Assembly: GCF_037975245.1 (NCBI RefSeq)
Contig: NC_092563.1
Location: forward strand, 21,210,699 to 21,274,698
Origin: Apostichopus japonicus
Lineage: Eukaryota > Echinodermata > Holothuroidea > Aspidochirotida > Stichopodidae
DNA: 64,000 nucleotides
Direction: 5' to 3'
The notes beneath the pieces were generated by a model. The model did not search any database. It was not told where the DNA came from and saw only the letters and a program-made list of their open reading frames with translations. Position 1 is the stretch's first letter; each line of letters opens with the position of its first letter. Positions 1 to 13,360 of this stretch are shown piece after piece. A program made the position numbers and the translations under genes.

Positions 1-1300
1 TTCGAGGAAATGTTCCTCACTTAGACATGCAGTCATCTAGTGTGTTCCTTAAAAATGTCTGAGTACAATTTGGAGAGTTAAGAACTCCAGGAAAGTACTT
101 CTTGAAAACTTCTAGCAATTATAGCGTGCTATAATTTGGGTCTTATACTGACTATCTTTAAATATAATTCCCCCCCCCCCCCCGGCCAGCGATCATTTTG
201 ACACCGCTAAACCATTCCCATGAAGATACAGAGTAAATTTAACTTTGAGAATAACATTTCTCAATTAGGGGAATATTATAATGGCAGTATGATGTGTTTG
301 TTAATGCTTGAAGATTGATGATCTTTATATTTGAACTTCATAATATATTTCAAATATATTTTAAACTATATATATTCATGTAACCGCGGCAACGTCTATG
401 TTTTGCATCAGCCAAATATATATATTTTTAAATTACCTACTTCTTTCATTCTACTGTTTTAGACCATATGCTATGATATACCGTTTGAATCAGCTGTCCG
501 CATACTTTAATGCCCATGATGGAGGATGGCTTGCACATCTTTCCTGCATATATAATAATTAAAGTTAAAAAAAAAAAAAAAACTAAAACATACGCAAGGC
601 ATGCATGGAGATCTTCTAATAATGATGTGATGGTTGTATGCATTTCATTGATTTTGGTTTTATTTGCGCAATAGTTTAGCAGCCAAACAGCGACTTCCGT
701 CTCAATGTTATTGACTTATATAAAACAGTATACTTCAAGAAATACGTCATTGCTAAACCAAACAGCGTAATGTAATTAGCCACCACCGTCTCTGACAAAA
801 GTATCGATCCACAATCATGATATTGTACACACAACCTTCGTGAATTGTGTATCAGTGGTTTGCACAGGGTTTCAATGGTGTAGTGGTGAGATGGAACGGG
901 ACGGGGGGGGGGGTGCTTAATTCCCCGGAGGCTGATTTAGGTAAGGATACTGGAACTTTACGGAAGCGCCAGAGGCAGATCCGAGATTATAATAATAGTT
1001 TTCCCCGACTGACGAAGGAGGGGGCATGACTCCTGCCTCACATCCCCCCCACAAACTGACTCATTGATCAAGCGCTGTTGTTTTATGTTGTCATACAGCT
1101 ACAGTTTGCGCTGGCTTGTATACATTGTACATAATCCTCCCCATACCATGTTACGTTTACGCATGACTGGGTAATCTCCATTCTTAACCCAACTTAGACT
1201 AAGTGATCTGTACTGGTTACGACGATTTAGCAACTCAGCAAATTTGTTGAAGTTATTACCACTTTCCAAAAAAAACAGGAAACATTTTGTGCTCCACCCC
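1..1300. other. AT-rich noncoding DNA
   Basis: No convincing gene is visible. The stretch holds a run of 14 C at 170-183, a poly-A run near 568-582 and a G run near 903-912. Short open frames here have no recognisable similarity and no supporting splice signals. Confidence 0.6.
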
Positions 1301-1400
1301 NNNNNNNNNNNNNNNNNNNNNNNNNNNNNNNNNNNNNNNNNNNNNNNNNNNNNNNNNNNNNNNNNNNNNNNNNNNNNNNNNNNNNNNNNNNNNNNNNNNN
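1301..1400. other. assembly gap (100 N)
   Basis: One hundred consecutive N. This is the conventional size for a gap of unknown length, so open frames crossing it are meaningless. Confidence 0.99.
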
Positions 1401-4400
1401 ACACTTTGCCGACATCAAGTGAATGGGAGCGCAAGTTTAAAAGCTTGTATCCTGTCTCTGTTTACAGTGGTACTTGTTCAAATTATATGTGCAACAGGTG
1501 AAATTGATATTCTACATGTACAAGTAACACTGAATTTCAACAGGAAAGTAGGCAAACCAGGTATATTTCTGTATGGTAGGATAGCTTGCACCTCACTTTT
1601 TGTCAAAACTTCAATGTCATCTAACCTACGGCTTGTTCTCACATGGTATTGTGTATTGTGTTACAACCATTATAATCTGTAGCGAAGACAATTGGCTTTG
1701 GTAGGGATGTACATTAAACCTACTGTAGAAAGGTTCAGGCCTCTCAATTTTAGTGCAAAATATGTCAACTATAGTAAATAGTACTGTTTTTTATTTAAAT
1801 GCACATTTTATTCAAATATTTTGTTTTTTGTTGACAACTGTCACTATTATTTGTTGCATCCCACATGAGGGTAGTGGGATAGGGAAGAGATGGGATGGCT
1901 TTCCATTTCATGTGAGCTAGTTTGTTTAATAAGTACTGTATGTGCTCTTCACTTAATTGTCTCCACATACAGATAATCACACACATCTTGCTCTGTAGCA
2001 CAGGACCTGAACAAACACAACATGGAACATATATATGTATGATCAAGTCTCTTAACTATACACATTCAATCAAGTTGATTTTAAAATCCTTCCTGTTAAA
2101 TTGTCTTGCATTTTGATTTGGAGGGGTCAGTTTATATCATTGAGTACTATGCTTCATACTGTATGCAGTATGCGCCATAGCTCATACTGTAGTGAGTGTA
2201 CAGTATTGTTAGACCAAAAGAGTTTCCACTCAGCATATCAGCCATGCTCCCTGCAGTGTGTTGAGACAGCTGAACATTTGAGCTTCTGCAATGGTTTAGC
2301 ACTAACATATATGTATGCTTTCCCAAATTATGAAAATTGCACACAAGTCCCTAGTTGTACCAGGGAGCAGCTCCATGGTATTAAAGGGTTGACTATTGAC
2401 ACAAAACTTGCTGCATTTAAATGACACTTCCAAAATCTTTAAAGCAAAATGTTAAGCCAGTTTTTTTTTCCATTTGAATTGTAAATTATTGTATTCCAAT
2501 TTTTTTTCTTTTTATATTTACATTTACAAGCTTCCATGGTGACATAAACTGAATGAGACATTTCAATATTTGCTCATCACTCGAGTTCGCTATCAGTTCT
2601 TGCTTCTTAATGGGTTATTTGTCATATAGGCCCTTTAACTTTGGAGGTTGTAAGGCCATTCATCATTCAATGGGATGTGCAACAGTATAAACTGGAATTC
2701 CTTATAACTTGAACAGATGTGTAGATCAATTACCCATCCCTAGCTATTTCTGTAGCCCTTGTAGAACCCAGTGTACATGCAGAGTAGGGCACACATGTGA
2801 TAACGTTTTGCTGTATCATCCTTGAAACAGGATGAAGGAATTTACTACCACTACCAAATGATGAACCCACAGGCATCAATTGGCTTATCTGTTGGAAATG
2901 GGATGTTTGTATCGCCTATGGCCACATTCGTTTTTTTAACCCAGTAGTAGTAGTACATTAGAAGATGGAGAATGGGTGGGTCCCTGCATACTGTACCTGT
3001 AGTGTGTACTGTTGAAATACATGGCCTACTGCAATGATTTCTGTGTGCACACATGTATGGTACTGTAGTTTATACCCATGTTTGCTGAAGATGTAGTTTG
3101 CAAAAGAATTTGGGTGGGGGGGGGGGGGTTAGTGGGTTGGTGAGGTAGAAGTTTGGTGGAAAAATAGGGGTCTGTAAAAAGCTGAATGGGTTGGTCAATT
3201 TTTACCGACTTGCACATTCTCAAGACATAACAAGGTTGAGAGTGCCATATCTCAAGCAAAGAAACTGAAATTTTCTCACGACGGCTCCAACATGTGGAAG
3301 TATTGAATACCCCCCTCTAAAATGAGCCGAACTGTCCGTCCCTTCTCATAAAACTGAGGCATATAATAGTGCTTTTCTTGCAATTTATATTCTTTGGTTT
3401 GTAAACGTTTCTCACACTAGGCCACCACTGAAGATACACTTGCTACCGGTATAATCAGCAGCTCTGTACAACTCTGTGGGTGCCACTTAAAGTTAAATTG
3501 AATAACATCAACACCTTGTGCCTTAAAACAAAATTCCTAGGAAAAATTGAGGAGGTTATTACTCTAGATATGAAATCGTTCAAAAGGAAAAATAAATAGG
3601 TGTTGAAAGAGTCTGTGGGAGGTTATTTTGTTACTTTTTCCCAGTTTTTATTTCAAGGAGGTGAAAAATTTGGTTCCTTTGTATTATTGTACCTTAGCTG
3701 GGAGTTGCTATTTGTGGGACAGTAGAGGAAGGATTGCAATTGAATTGTGTAGTGTTGTTCAGCTTTAGAAGGGAAGAAACAGAGTACAGTATGGCCATAT
3801 CACTGTGATGTTCTTTACAAGAAAATATATACCTTCCAAAACATTTTAATCAAGAATGTGTCAGAAAAGATTCGGTGGTGGTTGTGATAAATACGTATAT
3901 ATATCACTAAACTTGAAAGGCCCTTGCAGTACCTGTAGGTCTGGCCTTGAAATTTGAGCTATTTACTGGATTAATGCCAGTGGATTTCCCATTTGTGAGT
4001 AGGGGAGGAAAAAAGGCACTGATAATTGTCTGCCAGTAGACATGAATTTAGAATATTCAACACACTGTTAACACTTTTTACAACCGTCAGTCTGAGAATT
4101 GGTATGATTTTCGTGCCTAAAATGTAAACCCTACATTACTGCTGATATTCAGCATTTATTATTGGGTTGCAGTGCTCTAAATATCCTCATATACAGTACA
4201 GTAAAACTAAATACAGTGTGCGGTGTGCTCTAATTCAGGAAAATTTATGCCTGTGAGAACTTGATTTTAGCCTGTATAATTTTTGGGCACTTATTAGCAG
4301 GTGGCTTAGTTTAAGGTTGAAATTCTAGGCCTATAGGCAGGCTACAGTAATGTTCGTATTGTATTGGTTGGTGATATGAGAATATATCTTAATTGCTAAT

Positions 4401-4655
4401 TAGGGGAAACAAATCAAAGAAAATGTTAACTATTAAGTTAAGGATTGCTGTGTACTCATTTGGTACCTGAATTATTGCCAAGACTAACAGTGGTTTACAC
4501 TGGATCTCAAGAAACCAACTTTAATGTGAACGCTCTCTCACACTCTTAATCTTCCTTTTGGTGGAGGGGAAGGGGAGATGGAGGGAGGCAGGAGATCAGA
4601 ACCAGACTATGAGATCAAAAAACAATTGTATGAAGCTCATTTTTGGAGGATCTAA
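1401..4655. other. noncoding DNA, no gene recognised
   Basis: AT-rich sequence with a G run at about 3115-3128. A 107-codon cysteine-containing open frame at 2101-2424 is discussed in the findings as a weak candidate. Otherwise I see no domain, RNA gene or repeat. Confidence 0.5.
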
Positions 4656-5105
4656 CGTTAACAATATAATTGTTATACTGTATCATTGACCATATATTTA
4701 TACGACAATATTATTGTGGATGTTTTATATTATATTATGACAATATAATTGTATGGTACTATATGAAATGGGTAATATAATGCAACAATATTATTGTGGA
4801 TGGTTTCTAGTATATTTGTGATACAATACTATTGTATGAAACTATGTGAAACAGGGTAATATACTTATGCAACAATATTATTGTGGATGTTTTATATGAT
4901 TTTGTTGGGATGCAACAATATTGTATGATACTACTGTATGTGACTTGGATGCTGTGTAGCCCCATGGATTGTATATATAACACTGTGTGGCCCAATGGAA
5001 TATATTATATGCTGTGTGGCCCATGGATTGTATGATGCTATGTGGCCCCATGGATTGTATGATGCTGTGTGGCCCCATGAATTGTATTATGCTGTGTGGA
5101 GCCTC
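4656..5105. repeat. two adjoining AT-rich minisatellites
   Basis: The left part (about 4656-4930) repeats a block containing ACAATATTATTGTGGATG at roughly 80-bp spacing. ACAATATTATTGT is itself nearly palindromic. The right part (about 4950-5100) repeats a block of roughly 30 bp around GCTGTGTGGCCCCATGGATT four to five times. Units are imperfect, so this is an old or drifting array. Confidence 0.75.
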
Positions 5106-6875
5106 GGATTGCCAAGACCTGTTGTGGTTTCTTTGTGAAGACTATCTCTAGACTTTCGGTTCATCGCCCAGTCTCAAAGGCCTCTTTCCTTCTTCAGACA
5201 GCACAGACACCATATAATTTAATGACAACTAAGTTCAAAGAGGATTTAAAGCAGCTCTTGAAGTCGATTTAAAGGTACCTTACCAATTATAGATGTTTCT
5301 GGCTTTCATGGCAAAATCCAGAAGGGGTCCATTGACTGACCTTATTAATTTGAAGGCTAAAGTCTTCTTTCAATATACTGTACTGCAGAACTACAGTTAG
5401 ACTGTATGGTTTTCCTTTGATTCAAAGTATGATATGACAATCAATGTAAACATTGCCATACAGCCCTGGCACACAGGGTAGTTTCAACAAAACTGGTTTA
5501 CCCTAGAGATAATTGATCAGTAAGATAATTACAGGTCATGCCAGTCAACTAATTTAGTGTACTGTAGGTCAGACTTAGGCTATTACTAATCCAATCATGA
5601 TAAGCTCTTACATATTAAGTAGGAAACTGTGTCCAGTTAATGAAGCCTAAAGGGTCATCGATATAACCACATATCCAGTAAGCATTTAGATTGTGTCACT
5701 TTTATCATCAAGCCATGCATTAAATTCCATGCAGAGATGCTTCTAGATGGTTAACAAAGCCCATTATGTATACTGAAGTTACATTGGCTAACATATGTAC
5801 AAACTGGTCAGCCTTTGTTTCTGAAAGAGATTGGCTTTACAGCGTGGCATTATGAAATCCTCAATTTATAAACATTTACAATTGGACATGGCAGCGTAAA
5901 TCATCTCATTGACAGGTTCCCTTCAATCACATTATTATGATCTGATTTTACTTTTCCCCACAGGAATTAGCTTATTTGCAAAGAATGGGCAAATTTAAGT
6001 TCTGTAACTTATAAACAGTTCATCATGGGCAGAGGCTTGTTTGTATGTACACTGCAAGCACAGTCAGTTAGCTTTCGAAAGTACAACTCGTTAGAGGTCG
6101 TGCAATACGCTAATATACTGGACATGCTTTGACCTGTGACCTGAACCACTGCCTCATAGACAGCTTAGAATGTAAGATCTATATGATGCATACCTTTGAT
6201 ATTATATTAATCTTATTTACATATTATCAGTCTTATTTACATAAATTGCTAAACCTCCAGAACTTCTCTTGTCATAGCACATGTTAGAATAAGTATATAT
6301 TATGAAAAAGGTAGGATGTTGCATAGAAACAACAACCAAAAATAAAAGAGACTTGGCTGCAACTTTTTACTCAAATGACTAATATCTGAATTCCATATTC
6401 CTGTGTAACATCCTTCATTTATATTCTTTGCCAGTCTGTTCTCTGCTAAAAAAAATAATCATTAAAACCATTTTTTTTTCTGACATGGTATTGCATACAG
6501 CGTTATAAGTGTATGGTAGTTTTAGTAGTACCTGTAGGTCAAAGTATGTAACAGATCATCTATTCTATATCTACTCAACAAGCCAGGAGAAAGGGGCTTT
6601 AACCTGACTTCTGCAGTAGACCTCAGACTCACTGTTATTGTGGGGTTAGAATGTAAAGTGATCTGCCTTTTAACAATAGGCTATTGACAATGAATAGCCC
6701 AAAGGTGGCATAATACTGACACATGTGGTAAATGAGGATTTCCTGGCTCTTGTAAATCATGTTAAAAGTTGGCTAACATAGTACATGCCCAAAGACTTCA
6801 CACCAAATGTGCTGCTGCTGCTGACTTACCTACCTCCTCATCAATATGACACTCTACTGTACCTAGAACTGTTCT
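5106..6875. other. noncoding DNA, nothing recognised
   Basis: Unique-looking AT-rich sequence without a supported gene, RNA or repeat. Confidence 0.5.
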
Positions 6876-7250
6876 TAAAGGGTGTGAAGACTTGCACAAA
6901 AAGAAACGTCTAATACCGGTAATCTGACCTAGTTTTGGATGAGTTGTTACAACAGAAGTGTTAGACACCACCATCGATTCCAGAAAATACACACACAGCT
7001 TGCTACCGTCGGTAATTATACACTAGTGTACAGTCAGTACATACAGCTGCGGTCAATACCCACAGCACAGTGTATAAACGATACAGCGATGGACATCTCA
7101 GGTCCAGCTAAAGATAACAAGGTATCACGTTTCATTACTGTCTGCATTTTGTAGCGACATGAACAAAACGTCACTTGCAACCAGCAAAAAAGGTAACTTT
7201 TTCAGATGTCTGCACACGGTTTGGGGGGAGTCTTCAATGCCTTTAACATT
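6876..7250 (-). repeat. dispersed repeat, copy 1 (inverted partner of 20207-21006)
   Basis: The reverse complement of this stretch aligns by eye over its full length with 20207-21006 once the insertion at 20244-20641 is removed. Shared landmarks include the block around TACCGTCGGTAATTA, the pair TGTACACTAGTGTA, and the terminal block GGCATTGAAGACT. Short open frames in both copies encode similar peptides only because the DNA is duplicated; one copy has an indel. Family identity is unknown. The two copies sit on either side of the sulfotransferase gene in opposite orientation. Confidence 0.8.
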
Positions 7251-7935
7251 GTAGCTTCTACCAATTTAGCTTTTAATTAAACTAACCCTTTCCTTTCTCA
7301 TACACTCCAGCAAATCAATGTGGAAGATTTAATCATATCACCTCATTTGGAGTTGTACAAAACAAACCCTTTTTTGTTTTCACTAGAATCTGTTGTCAAT
7401 GATAACAAGCAATTAAAACTAATGACAAATAAAACTGGGCTTCAAATTGTGGAAGAGCAATTTCACATATCCTTCTGTAACATTCTAGTCAATTTTGTTC
7501 TTTCAAAAGTGACAGCCCAAATGATGCAAATTTGTATGTACCATCATACAACATTCATACGTGTTTCTATCATTACAGTACCAAACAGTTTCGATCAAAT
7601 CCCAGATTAGCAACTTTAATAGGCCTGTAAAGAACCAAAAAGCTTTTCCACTCAATTAAATATTACTTGCCAGATGCCCTTTCCTCCATTCAGTGTGGTT
7701 TCTAAGCTACGGTTTGATTTATAGATTTGACATGTACTGTATATACTCTAAGTGTTTACACTCAGTGACATCAAATGCCACATATATCATAAAACCACTT
7801 CACTGCTAGTTCATTTGAAGTGGAACATATTCTGCATATAAAGTCCTACTGTTGAGTCGGAACTGTTATTATGGCAGCGATAAAAAATTGTTCTATGCAA
7901 TTTAAGTCTTCAGCTTTGAATCAATAAAATCAATG

Positions 7936-7973
<38 letters not shown>

Positions 7974-8640
7974 GAGAGATGTATACTGTACATATAGAGG
8001 AAGGTTTTAAATTTATACATAGTATGGACATACTGTATGCACTGTGGGTTTGCATTGAGCACTGTTATGTACAAATACTTTGTACAATAATGAATCTACA
8101 GTACACAATGTATGCAAGATTAATGATGGCAGACCAATATTGTGGCTGAACGATAAGTACACACAGTCACGAATATTTGCATTTATGACAAGTATGCTTA
8201 TAAAATGGGGATAGTCTCTCTGCCAGAGAGATATTATACATATTCAAATAGTTGTTCAAATCTCAAAATTTGTTAATTTTTCATCAGCAGCTCATGTTTT
8301 GTTCAAGTTTTACTCTACCTAATAGACTAGTAACTGTTCCAAAAATATTTAGTTTTATGAATTAAATTAATGGTAATTATCAAAATGTGTCAAAGTTTTG
8401 ATGCCATATCTCACTACTCCATTGGTTTCTTTAATTATAAGTGAATGCATTTGTTTTGTGCTGAAATGTAGCACAGTGTTATAATGTATGCATGGTAGCC
8501 ACAAATGAGAAATCAAACATGTAAATTATGAAAATTTATGAAAACTTTGTCAAAAGGAAAGAACTTTTTTCTTCAACAATAATTAATAAAAAATGCAAAA
8601 ATCAATATTGCTGCTCATATGAAAATGTTGTCATGTAACG
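7251..8640. other. noncoding DNA with poly-T tract
   Basis: It contains a run of about 34 T at 7939-7972, possibly the tail of an old minus-strand retroposed sequence. A 96-codon open frame at 7320-7610 has no recognisable domain and is probably chance. Confidence 0.5.
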
Positions 8641-8835
8641 TTTGTGTGATGTGCATGTTTGCTATGACATTCCATTTGGATCTGGGCGATCGCAAGGAAT
8701 AAAGTATTCTATGAAATCGATTAATTCCACACATTACTCAAAGGTTTAACCTTCCGCGGCACATTGTTTAATCTTCACTACTAAGTCACTAAAATCAACC
8801 CTTTCCAAGCTTAGTGTACGCTCTACGAAAGCTCT

Positions 8836-8866
8836 CAAGATGGCGCCATTTTGGATTCATTTGCAT
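8836..8866 (+). promoter_or_regulatory. candidate promoter motifs: YY1-like and octamer
   Basis: CAAGATGGCGCCATTTTGG at 8836-8854 matches the core of the YY1 consensus AANATGGCGNC, a motif commonly found near metazoan transcription starts. ATTTGCAT at 8859-8866 is an exact octamer (POU) motif. They lie about 0.5 kb upstream of a consensus splice donor at 9381 and about 4.5 kb upstream of the sulfotransferase coding exon. Their use as that gene's promoter is inference. Confidence 0.3.
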
Positions 8867-8869
8867 AAA

Positions 8870-9380
8870 ACTGTTTACTGGTTGCTAAGATACCTTTCCC
8901 TCATCACTGACCACAGTAGCCGCAAGGGAAAAGCTATTCAGACAGACCCTCAGGAGTATACTTTCACCGTTTAAGAAAAAATTCCAGAGATTGCTGCGGT
9001 AAACTCACCTCCCAGATTTACTCTCTACTACTCCATGACAACCAGGAGACATAACACGAGCCTTCTTTATGTCCATCTGCTAAGTACACAATCCTGGTGT
9101 CAGCACAACGTTGTCACACACTTGTAAATGACTTGAGTGGACACATCAGTAGCCATAGCAAAAGTACTCTCTATATTTGTCTTCAGGATTTAAACCATCA
9201 CTGGATCACCAAGAGATGGCGATTCTTCGTTTGGGATGAAGTTCAGTTCACCAGATTACTCGGAGGATGCATGACGTTAAAGGAAGATATCATTTAAAGG
9301 AGAGCTTTACCTACAATCCAACTGGAAATCATCAATCTGAAGCAGACTTTTGTGAAAAATACAGTGGGTTTTTTGTCCAG
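8870..9380 (+). other. candidate 5' noncoding exon of the sulfotransferase gene
   Basis: The right edge is a strong splice donor: CAG then GTGAGA, with GT at 9381-9382. The sulfotransferase coding exon has a good acceptor at 13267-13268 and no coding upstream of it, so a separate 5'UTR exon is required somewhere to the left. This is the best donor I noticed in the interval. The left edge is undefined and set after the promoter-like motifs. A 66-codon open frame at 9097-9297 inside it ends before the donor and would be an upstream ORF if transcribed. Confidence 0.3.
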
Positions 9381-12300
9381 GTGAGAAACTTTTGTAAAAT
9401 GCTTCGTGTTTTTCTTAAATGGTAAAGTAAGAAAATATTCAAATTAACAACTGCTTGAGATTAATAGTGAACTCTTTTCATAATTGATACGACAAGACTT
9501 GACTGTTAGTTGCACCATATTGGTCGGATAATTCCACGGATCAAATCATTAACGTGAGTGCCATTGTTTTAAATTTCTCTTGAGTACTAGTAACAATTGT
9601 AGTCATTGTTGGCAAAAAAGGACTCCACTTGTAGGGCTACTCCGAATCTGTAGGAAACTACTGTACCTCAAAACCTGTTGCTAGGGATTATGTTTATATC
9701 ACAATTCTGATTACTTACTTTTATAGAAAGTCATAAAAATTGATATTTTGTTGGACTCATTGTTCAAATTGTCAAGTTGTGTACAATGGTTAATTTTATT
9801 TTTCATTTCATTTCATATATATTGAAATTTGTTTATAAAGTTAGGTGTGATCACCTGATCAAGAGAAGTATATTAAGTCTGCAAAAGAGGAGACTGCATT
9901 AGTCTATACACGTTTTACGCTGTAATTAAAATTGTGAATCCAAGAATAACATTTCCAGTGTTTTAGATTTTATCGCACACTTTGTTGTATCGCACACATC
10001 CAGTCACTGAATTGAATATTACTCAGTTGAATGTAAGTTAATCTGGTAGACTGGTACATTGTCATTATATACAGTATGTTTCATTGCTCTGTCATACAAA
10101 TTATTCACAGGTCATAAAATCTACGCTACAGGAAGAGCCCAAAATGATCTACTATGATCTTTCAACTTTGCTACTTTGCTTATTTAACTTAATGTTATTT
10201 CTGCTTCAGTGACAGACTACAGTAGTTACAACATGTACAGGTCTACATAGTCTCTGTGTATGTTGTCCAGAGGTCTGCTACAGTATGGTCAGTATCAGGG
10301 CCACCCCATCCCCTCCCTATCTCCCACCCACCAACCACCTCCTCCCCCTCATTCCTGCAAAACATATGACAGATACTATTTTCAAACAATAGGCCTCTTT
10401 ATCTGGTAACTCTCCTGACATGGGCAGATGGGAAAACAGTCACTGATGCAAAACCCCCAAGAGGTTGTCAAGGTTACTGTTTTCTTTGACTTTTATGGAG
10501 GGAAATTCTTGATCCCTTGAACTTGACAAATAAATACTTTTTTATTAGTTTTTAATGCCACTAAAGTCATTTTTAAGAATGGTATGCTTGGTGAGATATG
10601 ACCCTGAGGCATACTTGCTGTTCCACAGATTGTCATTACTGTAGTACTGTACAACCATTTACCTGAACATGTAAATATGCAGTACTTCTTTAGCAGGTGT
10701 TGAGCTCCCTCTGTACTACAGGCATATTCCTTAGCTATCTAATTCAATTACTGCACTGTTGATTATTACTACATTATAGTACATTTACAACCATTAACCT
10801 ACAGTAACCATGTAAATATATGCAGTACTTAGGTGTGGAGGTCCCTCTGTACTACAGGCATTTTCCTTAGCTACCTAATTCAATTACTGCACTGTTGATT
10901 ATTACTGTAGTACATGTACAACAATTTACCTGAACATGTAAAGATGCAGTACTTCTCTAGCAGGTGTTGAGCTCCCTCTGTACTACAGGCATATTCCTTA
11001 GCTACCTAATTCAATTACTACACATTACTGTAGTACATGTACAACCATTTACCTGAACATGTAAATATCCAGTACTTCTCTAGCAGGTGTGGAGATCCCT
11101 CTGTACAAGGGGCATTTTCCTTAGCTACCTAATTCAATTACTGCACTATCGATTATTACTGTAGTACATGTACAACCATTTACCTGAACATGTAAATATA
11201 TGCAGTACTTCGCTAGCAGGTGTGAGCTGGTATGTATATAGTAACTACCTCCCGATTGATATCAAATGTACACTTGATTTAGCGCCTCTTTCTACCGTGC
11301 CTCGAATAAACTGTTCACCTTTCAACATCGTGCGCCCTCTATGACCGGCTCCTCCGGTCAATGCCCTTCATTCTCATTCTACCATCCAAAGTGCCAACAT
11401 CATGCGTTTTGTTGTCCAGATATCCTACAGCGATTTTCATACGGAATTGAAACCTATGTTCTTGGTCTTTTCCATAAGTTTCCATGATCAGATATTTCCC
11501 ATAATGAATTCTCACTTATCTCAGAGGCTAGGATCAATATGACAGCACCCAGTACAATATAGCTTAAATGTATTAGCAATGGTGACTGTTAAAATGTCAG
11601 TTAATGTACTGTACTGTATCCGCCTACACCCATATTCTATGACTAATACTCTATTCAGGACCAATAGCCTTTCCAAATAGTACCCTGATACAAGCAATCA
11701 TGGAGATCAATCACCCAAAAAACTTGGCAGTGAATGATAGAAAGGTCTCTCTGTTTAAATCCTCCTGATAGAATTCAAATGGTCAGGAAAGAGCTGCTGT
11801 TGGATACAGACTATTCGGTAGTTTTATTTTATTAAAGTATCATGTTTTCTGCTAAAATGTTAATGTCAAACGGAAGGTCATCTAGATCGTTAACATCGAG
11901 TATGTTGTCGTTTTGTCTTAGTTTATCTGTACTTAGTCAGTCTTTACATTGTTTGAAGCAAACTGTTTGTAATTGCCTTTACTTTTCTTTTCTTTTTTCT
12001 TTTCTTATTTCAAATCGGTCTGGCATTATGCTCCAATTGACACGTAATAGTGATTTATCAAAGGATTTTACAAAAGGGCAATTGCTTCCTTTATTATCCA
12101 CCGAATTAGTTACAGGTGGGTTATTCATCCATCTGGAGATTATATTTCACACAGTCAAGAACTAAATGGCTACTAGGGTACAATATTATGATTTTGGTGA
12201 CAACAGGTTCACTGATCAGTTTAGTCATGGAGGTAGGTTTAGAAGGCCTAAATTTTGTGTGGGTGTGCGTGTGTGTGTTCCCAGAGTGTTGAGCTTTCCA

Positions 12301-13268
12301 TAGCTCTCTCTTGACATCTGTCCAAAGTTTTGTAACGCTTCACTTTCTCGAGAGCAAACACAAGACTTATTGTTGACTGCAAAATGATACATTTTAGTCC
12401 GTACCCTGAATTCTCCTATAAACTATTCACGAAGATTGATGCTTGATGAAAATGTAAATAAAGGGTTAAATTATGTCAAAATATTTCAGGTTATAAGCGG
12501 TTGGAAAAGCATGCCATTGGTATTAACAACAAGACTGACTGCATTTGTGGATTAGGTACAGTACAGTAGTTCACTAAATCATGGCAACTGATCAAATCAA
12601 AAGTAATACCCAAATAATTTGCACACCAATGATTTCACACTGTCATAGAGTGGCTACAGTTTACAATTTCATAACCAAATGAACATTGGTCTACTTCCAG
12701 CCACCACCCCCCCTCCCCAAGGCCAGTAACATGCAGATACAAAGTAGAAAGCCTTGGAGCCCAGCACTGGCAGTTTATGCGAAGTCTATTCACAATGCGT
12801 ATCCTCGAGCAAAATACCTTTTCTTCTTGAAAACGGGCATTTATTATTTTGCCACAATTCAGTGGCACCATAATTGACAATTCAAGAAGAAAGATATAGT
12901 TTCATGAAAATATCAAATACATCAGTCTTTACAGAGTTTGAAAAATTAGAAAGCTGTGAAATTTGGTTTACAAGCTTCAAAGTTTTGTGAATGAATACAA
13001 GGTGAAAGCAGTAAATTAAATACAATTAGGGATCTTAGACCGAGGGACTTGTGGTGTATTTTAACAGCTACCAGTAAGAGGTATTGGAGCGATGATCGTA
13101 ACGTTAAAAGTTAAAACCATTCAAGTTTTGATTTCCAATGTGCTGAACTAATTCTGGTACCTTTTAGTGGTATCAGATCCATCACAAAAATGGTTAAAAA
13201 AGGATATTGTTCCTTTTTCTTAAATGATTTAAATATGCTTTTAAATCATTTTTCTTTTCTCTTTCCAG
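9381..13268 (+). other. candidate 5'UTR intron of the sulfotransferase gene
   Basis: The interval is bounded by GTGAGA at 9381 and a pyrimidine-rich acceptor ending TTTCTCTTTCCAG at 13268. It holds a minisatellite (10651-11226) and otherwise AT-rich sequence without a supported gene. An open frame at 11842-12165 has no recognisable domain. The acceptor is more secure than the donor. Confidence 0.3.
10651..11226. repeat. minisatellite of about 123-136-bp units
   Basis: The anchor ACAACCATTTACCTGAACATG or a close variant occurs at 10651, 10787, 10918, 11041 and 11172. This gives four units and a partial one. Shared blocks include GCAGTACTTC and CCTTAGCTACCTAATTCAAT. Spacing varies through small indels, unlike the rigid satellite further right. 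Confidence 0.85.
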
Positions 13269-13360
13269 ATATATATATTTGCTGCATTTATCATAAACTG
13301 GTGAGCACCTGAAACTTAAGCCAGGGAACCGCCTCAGCTTAATCAGAGTGGTTGTGTGAA

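Noticed and set aside
1099-1682. open frames crossing the first N gap
   Set aside because: They contain 34 unknown residues each and no recognisable sequence on either side.
6798-6992. similar peptides at 6798-6992 (minus) and 20894-21097 (plus) as a conserved small protein
   Set aside because: They lie in the two copies of a dispersed repeat. One copy has an indel within the frame and the similarity extends well outside the frames, so DNA duplication explains it.
11842-12165. 107-codon plus-strand open frame, and an acidic open peptide on its minus strand (NILDVNDLDDLPFDIN)
   Set aside because: Neither has a recognised domain or clear splice signals. The minus peptide could be the end of an old element but is too short to support.
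13352-13360. three-codon upstream extension of the sulfotransferase starting at TTG
   Set aside because: Animal nuclear genes start at ATG; the ATG at 13361 is the first in frame and is directly followed by the basic tail and membrane anchor.
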